Assembly: GCF_014839805.1 (NCBI RefSeq)
Contig: NC_051119.1
Span: 4,829,245-4,893,244 of the forward strand
Source: Manduca sexta
Lineage: Eukaryota; Arthropoda; Insecta; Lepidoptera; Sphingidae
DNA: 64,000 nucleotides
Reading direction: 5' to 3'
The notes under the pieces were generated by a model. The model had not been told where the DNA came from. It did no database searches and saw only the letters and a program-made list of their open reading frames with translations. The translations under genes were made by a program, and so were the position numbers. Position 1 is the first letter of the stretch; each line of letters begins with the position of its first letter. Positions 24,201-36,200 of the stretch are shown here, piece by piece.

Positions 24201-27200
24201 CCATAAACAGTAGAAACACCATCCAACACCTTGAAATACAAAATATCGTATGATATTCCACTGCGCTCGCCATCCTGAGACGTAAGATGTTAAATCTCAT
24301 TGTGTCCAGTAGTTACACTGGCTACAATGTCCTTCATACCGGAACACAACAATGACTACACACTATTGCTTGGCGGCAGAAATAGCCATTGCGGTGGTAC
24401 CTACCCAGGCGAACTCTCACATATGAGAGGCCTACCACCAGTAATTAAACTGTTTTGAGTAAAAATAAAAATGGTCATATGTACCCCTCTGTCCTCAGGT
24501 CTGGATAGGAGAAAAAGACTGGCCGACAACAGAGTTCTGATCACGCAGCATTTCACCGAAAGAACAGTCACTCCTGGGGGCGATGTAAGTATTCCAGTAT
24601 TTTTTGTGTTTACATTTTTTGCCTTTATTGATTAACAAAGGCTCACAATATTAAGAAAGTATTCCGTATTGGTGTTGTTACAGTACCTGGGGCAAGAACC
24701 GCTATTTGGTGCCTACCTACCCCCGCTCCCCGTCAATAGTAAATATAGCTACTAAAACTAAGACAAACAATCAATAAAACAATGTAAGAACGGTAGTGGT
24801 AAAAGAACGAGGAAAATAGGAGTGTTGGGGTGGGGGCAGGTTCCACCATTTTTACGTGCCTCCCTTCTTCCAGTAAGATACAGTTACTGTGATCATAGAT
24901 AAATTTGATACATAAAACTTTAGATTATGCCAGCAGAAGGAAACAAGCAAGGATGTTCAATATTAGTTCAGATTCAGATACCTTTCAGAACTCTGAACTG
25001 TTGTGTAAAAATAAAACGCTTCGACAATCACTAATTACGGAATATTGAAACAGCAAACTCTAGTTAAATATTAGTAGGTTATACAGGCCGTAAGAGGTTT
25101 TATGTAGTTTATCAGCCAGGCATCGTGTATCCATCATAGTATAGCGGTTTGAATGATATTAAAGCCAATATGATGAATGAATTAGTCCCTCCTTGCCGAA
25201 TTTCGGCACAGGGATGCACTCTCTGTTCCTTCACTCTCATAGTGAGACGGTAATTCGACATGACCGGAAAGAGATCAGGCGCAGGATCAACGGCTTTACG
25301 TGTTGTCTGAGGCATAGGGGTTTCACACCGCCATCTTCCAGACTCCGAGCTGCGATTGAGCAATTTTTAAGATAGAAAAACCCAGTCACAATTATCTTTG
25401 GCCCGATCCGGGATTCATACCCAAGACCTCAGCGCCATAGTCGTACTCGTACCGTGTACGCGTTACACTTAGATAGACAGTCAAAATTTAATGGCTATAT
25501 GTCAATATGATACTTTATTTATATGAAACTTTATATCACATATTAACGAACAAAATCATATTTGCTCTGAGCGCCTGATCGACTTCTTGCTCGTCCTTTC
25601 CGGCGTATTTGATATGCCTATTTCGGGAATTGTGTTTTGAAACTCCATAAATAGTATATGTTTATTCATCGTGGCTTCAATCGCGAATATCTTTAGGTAT
25701 ATATTTCTTTGAAACACCAATTAAGTTTCTGATCTTATCGTAAGCAAATATGCTTACAAATAGTCTACAATTTCGAACCTTATTTCTTAGTTAAGTTATA
25801 TAAATAAAATACTTTCTTCATCACGTAGGCGAACATATTTGCGCTTATGATAAGTCAAGGTACATGAGAATATTTAATTATTATTAGAATTAAGTCACTT
25901 ATAATTACAGACATTTTATATTGGACATATAAAAATTAAAAAGTACAAAATAAATAAAGGCCAACACGGCTTGACAGGAAAGAAGAAATAAAAGATAAAT
26001 TCATGGTCCCCCTTTAATTATCTTAAGGGATTATTTTCGTTTTTACTAAAAAGTACATAGAATCATGGTATATAATATTGTAGTAAAAATAATGAAATAC
26101 TATACGTGAAATGAAAAATACGGATAAATTCAGAGAATGTTTTTTTATCATTGAGCACTTGTTTTACATGAGTTGACATAAGACATTTATGTTTTTAATT
26201 TTTAAATTATATTCGAACAAGAGGTTCTACAACATATCCTCCCTTAATAAATTAAAAACATAAAATAACAACATAGTAAAATACAGTTTCTTATAAAACT
26301 AATATATAACTATATATTAACTCATACCCATGCCTTTCATGCATTTTACATGCTTTATTGGACCCAATGGCTTTGTCAACAAATCTGCAGGTAGCTCATC
26401 TGTAGGCATATACATTAATTCTACAACCTTGTCATTAACTTTTTCCTAACAAAATGAAACTTTACATCAATGTGCTTAGTCCTATTGTGATGGACTGGAT
26501 TCAATGCAAGTTTTTGCGCACTTTGACTATCAGAGAAAATAACAACATTTGGTGATCTACCAGTTACTTCAGTGACAAAACGTTTTTATAAAAACAAGCT
26601 TCTTTAGTGGCTGAAGTTAAAGCCATGTATTCGGCTTCTGCCGAAGATAAAGCAATAGTAGGCTGCTTCCGTGATTCCCAAGATATTGGACCACATGCGA
26701 ACTCGAAATAAAATCCAGTGTATGAACGTCGATCAACTGAACAATTTGCCCAATCTGCATCTGCATAAGCTTGTAGTTTAAAATCTTCCACTTTCCTATA
26801 AGTTATACCAACATCTTTAGTGGCACTTAAATAGCGAAGACACCGCTTAGCAGCACGCCAGTGACTCTGATCGTTGTTTGTATTAAATTGGCTCAAATAG
26901 CTTACTGTATAAGCTATATCTGGTCTCGTATTAACAGCCAAAAACATGAGAGATCCAATTAGAGCTTGATATGAATCATTAGACTCACCTGTACCAGGTT
27001 CTAATTTCTTTAATGCAAGTGGTGTTGAAATACCTTTGCAATCTTGCATATCATATTTCTTCAACAACTTTTCTATATATGTTCTTTGATATAATTTTAT
27101 AGAATTTTCTTGCGAACATATATTTATTCCCGTAAAGAAACTAATTATACCTAAATCTTTTGTTGTAAAATATTTTCCAAAATCACATTTAAACTTCTCA

Positions 27201-30200
27201 AACGTCACATTGTCTTTATAAATAACAACAATGTCATCTACATAAACTGCCAGTATTAAACAGTTTTTATTCGAAATCTTTTTGGTAAAAACACAAGGTT
27301 CAGAAGGAGTTTGAATAAATCCAATAGCTAACAAAGTTTGTTTTAACTTTGTATTCCAGGCTCTTGGTGCCTGTTTCAGACCATACAAAGATTTTCTTAA
27401 TAAACAGACTTTATTCTCATCACCTTCACGAACAAAACCTTCAGGTTGTGTCATATATACTTCCTCTTCCAAGTCACCATTTAAGAAAGCTATGTCGACA
27501 TCCATATGCCGAACTTTGTACCCTTCCTGCACTGCTAAAGCTAGTAGGGTTCGCAGTGATGAGTTGCGTATAACCGGTGAAAAGGTTTCATGATAATCTA
27601 CACCTTCTATTTGTGTGAATCCCTTGGCAACTAATCTAGCCTTGTACTTCACTACGTTACCATCAGCATCTCGTTTTAGCTTATAAACCCATTTACATGG
27701 AATGCAGGATTTATGACTTGGTTTATTTACCAAAATCCAAGTTTCCTTTTTTAATAAGGAATTATATTCTTCCTTCATTGAAGAGATCCAATTATCTTTA
27801 TCGTCTCTAGATATTGCATCATGAAACGTTTTCGGATCATCATTCAGAATATCATCGACAAGAGCACTATATGAAAAATAATCTGGAGGCTTACGTTCTC
27901 GTTGAGGATATCTTGACTCAGACCCACCATAAGGTTCATCATTAGTACCACTTGATGGCAATGAAGATGAATGATCTAAATCACCTGAGTTGTCATCAAT
28001 ATCATCAACAGCATCCACAAAGTCATTTTGCTCTTCCGGCAACAAAGATGGATTTACATCAGATGATGAAATCTGCGATAACAAATTAATAACATTGGGA
28101 TTAAAACTAAGGTTTAAATTATTTTCAGGCATCTCTTTCAGTCCTGTAAAATTATTTTCGAAAAATGTAACATCCCTTGACTTAATTAAACTTCGTGGCG
28201 TTTCCACGTTACGAAAATAATAACTTCTTGGATCATCTGAATATCCAACAAAGATGTGTTCCGTTGCTTTCATGTCTAACTTAGTTCTATGACATGATGG
28301 TACATGAACTAAACATCTACATCCAAAAACCTTTAAATGAGACAGGTCAGGTTTGCTCCCATACCACATTTCGAATGGTGTTTTACCTTCAATTGCGCGA
28401 TGAGGAGACCGGTTTTTTAAATAAACACTAGTTTCTACTGCATCCTGCCAATATGCCTTAGAAAGCGAACCATGTGACAGCAAAGCGCGAGCCTTTTCTA
28501 TAATACTGCGATTACAACGTTCACTAACACCATTTTGTTGAGGGCTATATGGAACCGTTGTTTGGTGTTGGATTCCTTGAGAATCTAAGTAGGCCGCCAT
28601 CTCTTTATTGACATACTCAGTACCATTATCCGATCTCAGTATTTTAATTTTCGCACCAGTCTGTCTCTCAACAAGTGATTGAAATGTAAGAAACTTTGAC
28701 ATGACTTCTGTCTTAGAATTCATACAATAAACAAATATAAAACGCGTTAATCATCTACAAAAATAATAAAATATTTATTGCCTTTGAATGAAGTAGTTGA
28801 CATCGGTCCACAAACATCTGTGTGAACTAATTCCAGTGCTGATGTAGCTCTCTTATACTTCAGCCTCTTGAAGGGCTTCCTAGCTTGCTTACCTTCAATA
28901 CAAGGTATACATGGTTCTTTGTCAACTTCTACGTACTTCACACCAACAGCAAGACCCTTTCTGAGTAGGTCCATACCAATACGGCAGAGATGTCCAAGAC
29001 GCTTATGCCAAAGCTGAAACTTTGAAAGCTCTGAATTAACAATGTACGCTATATTTTGTGGTAAACGAACAGAACAATCTAAATGAATCAGTCCACCACT
29101 ATAAGAACCATGAAAAGCAGCATTATTTAAATAAGATACATCATCAGTTTTATAAAAATTACAACCATTTTTATCAAAAATTACTAAAAAACCTTTTTCA
29201 ACAACCTGCTTTACCGATAGCAAATTGCAGTTTAGGCGTGGAACATGTACGACGTCAGCTATTCTGCAGACTCCATTATTCGTATCAATAGATACATCAC
29301 CAACGCCTATAGCTGCCAACTTCTCTCCATTTGCCACAGTAATTGTACCTTCATCTATAGGACGATAGTTGATAAACCAATCTGCACGGGGAGTCATATG
29401 AACTGTTGCACCTGAATCCACAATCCATCTGTTAAAGTCTTTACTTTCTAGTGCAGATAAAGACATTTCAGTGATAACTTGCTTCGAATTCGTTACCCGT
29501 TCTTCCTCATTATTCACAACAAGACCCGTTTCACATTTTGCTTCCTTTTTATTATAAACAAAACTTGGTTTATCCTTTTAAGAGGACAGTTGGGAGACTT
29601 ATGCCCTGGTTTTCTGCATTTATAGCATATTATACCCTTCTTATGCAATGAGCGCAGTGCTGGTACATCACGTTCAGTTTCTCTACTCATTTCGCTCAAT
29701 AGTTTAGTTTTCACCATTTCGCTAGTGACTTCTATATTACTGTGCTCTAGAGCCATTATCAGGGGCTCATATCGTGATGTAAGACCACCTAGAATGATTG
29801 CAGCAAGCGAACTATCTTCAATTTTCTTACCGATATCAGCTAGATCCTGCGCGGTCGTTGTTATAGCTATTATATAGGATTCTAAATCTGCAAAATCTGA
29901 TAAAGTATACCTATATAACTTCCGCTCTAGTGCTAACTTTCGGCCTAAGCTTTTATCTTCAAACGCTGTTTGCAAAGCATCCCACGCTATTTTCGCCGTT
30001 GTAGCTGTTCTGACATGCGTGATAGCACCACCGTCAACCGTTAGGCATATTTTTGAAAGAGCCTTTTGGTCATTACGGAAACGTACCTCAGGAGGCGTTT
30101 TGTCATCGTCAGCATAGCCACTTACAGTACTCCACAACTCTTCATGGATCAACAACATTCTCATTTTAAATTTCCAAATTGCATATCCTTCACGATTTTT

Positions 30201-33200
30201 TAACATAGTAATTCCATTCAATATTCCTACAGGTCCTGCCATTATTATCTTCTTCTAAATAAGATAACTTCGTGCAGATAACGATTTGTAGTAAAAATAA
30301 TGAAATACTATACGTGAAATGAAAAATACGGATAAATTCAGAGAATGTTTTTTTATCATTGAGCACTTGTTTTACATGAGTTGACATAAGACATTTATGT
30401 TTTTAATTTTTAAATTATATTCGAACAAAAGGTTCTACAACAAATATAACTCAATTTGTGCAAAAAAATAACATAAAGCCTTCTTATAATGAACCATAAA
30501 ATATCCTGCTACCAGCACTATTACTTCTTTATCAAACCTTTTCTTTTCAGATAAGCATGCAGTGTGCGGCGACAGCTGATAAGCCACCGCAATTTGTGTG
30601 GGAGAGAGACGGCATCATCGTGTCCAGTAATACGGATCCAAGGTATTTTTTTTATAAGAGCACGATTTCATCCCACTGCACCTGATGGTAAGTGGAGTGG
30701 GATCCAATAGAATGTCGACTGATGAGAGATGATTACCCCTTGACAGTCGACACAATTATGCCGGCCTATTGGAACCGGATATACTCAGGTTGATCCCGGA
30801 ATTGGATACAAGTGGGCCACTATTGGTTTTAACACCTTGTGTACGGCAGTCGCTATGCGGGCGGATATAAAATATATCCTACCACCAACGAAATTACATT
30901 ATAGTATGAGAAACGAGCAAGTTGCTTGCCTGATTATAAACATCACTACCGCCCAGAGGAACACCACCTTTTTTTTTTTTTTTTTTGGTTTCGCGAAGAA
31001 AGTCCCTTATTACTACCGCCCAGCCTTCGTGGGGGGTGACTGAGCGGTTATGCTGGGGTAGCCGTGCCTTACGGGCCGGCGTTCAGCCGCCCGGATTTGA
31101 TGACGACCTTCGGGCGACCGCCGGGCCGAGTCCCTAACCCTATATACAACTTAACCTATGCACGGCCTACCAGCTAATACTCCGCGGTGGCCCTCTTCGG
31201 CGCATTAGGGACGGCTGCGGGCTTCCTCTGACGTTGAAGTGTCTAGTCTGCGACCGCAGCCGCCCCTGCGCGGTGCCGCCTTGCGGCCCGTCTCCTATGG
31301 GTGGGGGGCTCAGAAGCCCCCGCGCACCGAAGGACGCCCTCGGCGTCTACGGCAGCATGAGGCCAACTACACACTGCCGTCCATCCCGGGGGTCACCACA
31401 ATGTGCTAAGCGTGCACAACCTTCACCAGCGGCCGACAGCCCCCTGCTGCCCGCCGGCGACCCCCCGATGGCCCCTATTAGTCGCCTTTTACGACAGGCA
31501 GGGGATACCGTGGTGGAATTCTCCAAACGCCCCCAGTCCACAGGGTGGAGAGGAACACTACCTACAGTTTTATAAGTGATTTTATCTCTGATTTGATTAC
31601 AAGTCTTATTACGTTCTAATAAGAATGATATTATATTCATTTTACAGGTATGCTATAGGCCAAATCATGACAACAGACAACTCAGTGGTAGCGCAACTGA
31701 ACATCACCAGGGTGAGGGTCGAAGACGGAGGACTCTACTCCTGTACGGCCAAGGAAGGCGAGCATTCAGCCAGCCACGAGAACAGACTTGATGTTTATGG
31801 TAAGCAAAGATATTCAACAGTACAGTAATACGGTATATTTTTATGGGAAGTAATGTCTATTTTTTAATACTGGCATGATAAAATGAACCTACTGTACCTG
31901 ATGGTGAATGAAATAGTGTCCAGAAAGATGACTACTTCATAGGACAAAGTCATACCTGATTTAAAACCAAATATACACAGACCCTGGAACGCGACACTTA
32001 CATGGGTCACTGTAGCAAATTTTACGCCTTATGTGCAGTGGTCACCATTAAAGCGGATAATATATCCTACCACTAGAAAATACCATCGCTTAATTGCTAA
32101 CACAATCCGCTTTACTAAAAGAATATACATTTGTTGTTAGCTGATAGATTGTTTAGGGTTATAGCTGTGTTTACAGTTACCAGATATGTGTAACTTATTC
32201 ATCATTGTTTTGATAATGCTGCATTATAGTAATTAATGCATACATATAATGAATGAACTGAGGAATTTCAACGATGTTTTATAATAATGGATGGATAATG
32301 GATTTTATGGGATGTAGTGTAAGGTTGAAGGTCCTTTGAAGATCGCCATAATAATTCAAGCAATTAAAAATTGAACACAACGCATTCATGCTTCTTTTAT
32401 TATGAGGATAGACGAAGGTTAAAATTATACATCTACATATCACCAAGCCTCATCTTCTGTTCATCTAGGTTCACCATATATCCGATCTCTGTCACCAATT
32501 AATAAAAATTGAATACAGTGCATTCATATTTCTTTCCTAAAGGGGATAGTTGAATGTAAACATCATGCGTCTTCATATCACCAAACTTCATCTTCTGTTC
32601 TTACAGGTCCGCCATACATCCGATCTCTACCACCAATTAAAGTACAGAGTGGAGAATCTGTAAATTTAAGATGTCCATTCTACGGATATCCCATAAGGTA
32701 AGCGTTAAAAACAGCTTTAAAAATAGGGGTCATAACGATGGTCGCAGGAGGTCGCTGGATGCGGGCCGCTTCCATTAACTCATTCTAGAAATCTTTGGGG
32801 GAGGCCCACGTTTATTTTTATTTAATAAAATTAAGACGCAAAACAGATTACAATCAAAATTAAAGCTAATTAAAAAATATACAAAGATAAAAACTAGATT
32901 TTATTCCTAAACATTGCGCCCTTATACTAGTTAATTACTTAAAGTGCGGACTAAAATAAATTAAGACTATTCAGTACTGTGTATAGTTAAAAAAAATTGC
33001 AGTAGACATCCTACGGCTGATGATGATAATGAATCCATGCTCATGTACTTAAAATTCTTGCTAACTCATAAAACCACATCTTAAACAAAACGCTATATTT
33101 GAACATTAAGAACTAATTCCTGAAAACTCATTCATAAGTTGAAATGCTAAGATAAAATTCGCCTTCTACAAATTTCTTCCTAACCTAGGCTGTACATTAG

Positions 33201-36200
33201 AAAGATTTTTTGTAGTTCTTAATATGCGGGCGCAAATATAATAATGTAGACTTAAAATGCATTATTATTTACAGCAAAATCGACTGGGAATACCAAGGCA
33301 AACTTCTTACTACAAACAGCCTTTTCCAAACACGTTACAAAAGATCTAAACACAAAACCAGAAGGAACGCCCCGTTAGTCAACATCAATGGAGTGCTCAC
33401 CATCCCAGAAGTAACTAAAGAACAAAACGGGGCTATATACACTTGTATTGTGACCAGTCCTTCTGGTGAGATGGCAAGACGAGCCTTCGAAATTCAGGTG
33501 ATAGAAGCGCCGGTCCTTGATGATTTGCTACTAGGAACTAATCTTCAAGAAGGTCAGATCGTGAATATATATTGCAATGTCAGGACTGGAGACTTGCCGA
33601 TACATTTCGAGTGGTTGAAGGATGGGAAACGGATTCCGAGTAATTTGAAGGTAGGTTTTGGAGTATTCAAATATTTGAGTTTCAATGTATACATAACCTG
33701 TTGAAGAGTTAACGCAAACATAGTGTAAGAAGTTTGTGCCTATAAAAGTAGAACCAGAAGATTACTTGTTAGTAATATCATAAAAATAAATGGCCATAGA
33801 AGATGTGGTCATAGTGTGATTGACAAAAAATCGTCTTAATTTTTTTTAGAATGCATGAATGTTACTAAATTGTATTCTATTTTTATTTTTCAGGTTGTAG
33901 AACGAAATTCAGAGTTATTCAGCGCTTTGGTAATTAAGAAAGTTTCATTAGAACATTGTGGAACATATACGTGCGTGGCATCGAACCACGTGGCTAAAGT
34001 AAACCGTTCTACCGATCTCTATATCAAAGGTAAATGATTGTTCCAATGTCAGATTTCTTTTGATTCACAATTATACATTTTAATACATCGGCATAGCATT
34101 GGATTTTACTCTTCAATATTAGTCTGAAAGCTGGCCCCTTATTACATGTTACCTAACATGAGGTTGTCTTGCTCCTCTGCCTACCCCTAAAAAGTAAAAT
34201 TCATCATTATAACTCAATTTGGGATTTGGCTTCAAATACATTGGGAGAAATATAATTTTCAATAACGGAAGATTTTATTTTTTTTCAGTTGCACCTAAAT
34301 GGCTCGAAGAGCCTGCCAACTCCTCACTTCTCCTGGGCAGAAGAGGAGCGGTCTCCTGCAGCGCCAGTGGATACCCTCAGCCTCAAGTGCACTGGATGAA
34401 GAAAGATGGTAAAACATCGTCACATTATCACATTTTTAGTTATATTTCTTTTATCATGTTGCAGAAAAAAAACGTTATATAATTTGTTTAGAAGCAAAAT
34501 TCGTATCCGCTTGGACCTTAGGTACCCTATATTCCTTAAGAAATTAATTTACTCTCATTGAGATTAGAGACCTTTACTTATCATGAAAAGCTTAAAAGTT
34601 GAGATCTAATCTCTCATTGAGATTAGATCTCAACTTTTTGACACTTATCACTCCTAGCCGGCAAACGGCACAGGACAAGTCTTGGGCACAGATGAACAGT
34701 GGTGGATGAGATTGCGTATGTACAAAATGTGTTAAAGTGTATAGTAATTGGATTGCAAATGTAAGAAAACAGTCAACAAGTATAGATTGAGGAACTAATT
34801 TCGCGAAACATCGCCGTATTATATGTCAAATCGACTAATCACGATTGTGCTCACGACTCGTGCCTCTAACTGTACGATGCTATTTTGAACATGTAAGTCA
34901 AGTACTTCATACGATTTGCAGCGCTTCTAGGCACCTGGCAACCGGTGTTGGAATTGGCAGGTGGAGGCATTCTCAGTCTTCCTAACGGGACCCTTGTAAT
35001 CGAGGAGGTTTCCCTAACTGATGAAGGCCTCTACTCTTGCAATGTAGAGAATGGAGTCGGACAGCCACTGAGCAAAACTATTTGGATGAGTGTAAATAGT
35101 AAGTATTTTTGTTACGTCTTTGATACATATAATAAAACTGTGACGGACCGGATATCTGTATATTATAGATATTGAAGGAAAACTAATATGGTGGGCCTTT
35201 ATTATAGCAATAGAAGCCAAAACAACAGCTATTAGTATTGTTTATTTGGCATATAACAATATTCAATATGATCACTTATGATTAATGTCGGACGTCCAAA
35301 AGGTGGACAAACTCGGTGGTCGCAGAATGCGGACCACTTCTTAAAGATCGATGTGGAAATTTTTAGGGGAGGCCAGTTCAGAAGTGGACATTCTGCGGCT
35401 AATGATGATTATTATGATTCCAGAACCAGTACACTTCGAGTCTTCATCAGCTAACGTGACGTCACAATTAGGACACCCTGTACGTCTCGAATGCAAACCT
35501 CTCGGAGACGATCCCATCAGAGTCGCGTGGTCGCATAATGGGAATGTAGTGGATATGCAGAACCAACGGTAAGTGTAACAAAATCAGTACTGGAGCCATT
35601 GCTAGGATGCCTCTTTACAACCGTTGCCGTTAATAGAAAACAGGGTAATTAAAATTAAAGATAAAGATAAAGATATATTTATTCTGCAAATATGGGTAAA
35701 TAACAATGCCCAAACATGAGATTTCAGAGCAACCATATTTAACCAAAAGATGGTATGTAACATTACAATTTCTTCAAGAGTATAATATAAGAATTTTAAT
35801 TTTTATAAAAAATATCGTTGTCTAATCTTAAGTAAGTATTATATAAGAAAATTAGAAAAAATAATAATTAAAATTAAAACATATTCCACAGTTCAACAAC
35901 TAACATTACAAAAGAGAAGTATAAAAGTATCTTTGGGCTACTACATAATTATTATCAATTCTGTACTATTAAAAACTCCGTTAAACTATAATCTATTCTT
36001 CGCATTTTATTCCAGGTTTTTACAAGACTGCAGCTTTCATAGTCACGGGGGCACTGAGGTGTTGATCGTCTGAAAAGTCGAAATTATAATACCTACCTAC
36101 ATTTTTTTTTCATTTTACAGTTTGTACACATGGTATACGACGGACTAAATGCCGCTATTATACAAGTATTTTCTTAAGTGTAGAGGGATATTGTAACTTT

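Larger units (their letters stand above)
26079..30442 (-). mobile_element. Ty1/copia LTR retrotransposon, complete structure
   Basis: The 4,364-bp element lies antisense in the Dscam-like intron between exons 24499 and 30551. Both 156-bp LTRs start TGTAGT, end CTACAACA and differ at one visible base. The flanking 5-bp target duplication AATAT is perfect (26074-26078 and 30443-30447). A purine tract GGGAGGATA precedes the 3' LTR. I did not recognise the primer-binding site. Protein order gag, protease, integrase, reverse transcriptase, RNase H identifies the copia superfamily. Near-identical LTRs mean a recent insertion. The reading frame is broken in at least four places. The insertion is into an older repeat related to 15537-15640. 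Confidence 0.97.

Noticed and set aside
25405..25475. tRNA-like GGGATTCATACCC segment
   Set aside because: Embedded in a dispersed LINE-like repeat; no acceptor stem pairing seen.
27349..29291. Plus-strand ORFs across the copia element
   Set aside because: Shadows of the minus-strand gag-pol frames.
31234..31640. GC-rich ORFs of 97-113 codons on both strands
   Set aside because: Lie inside the retroposon at 30969-31548; open frames are an effect of high GC.
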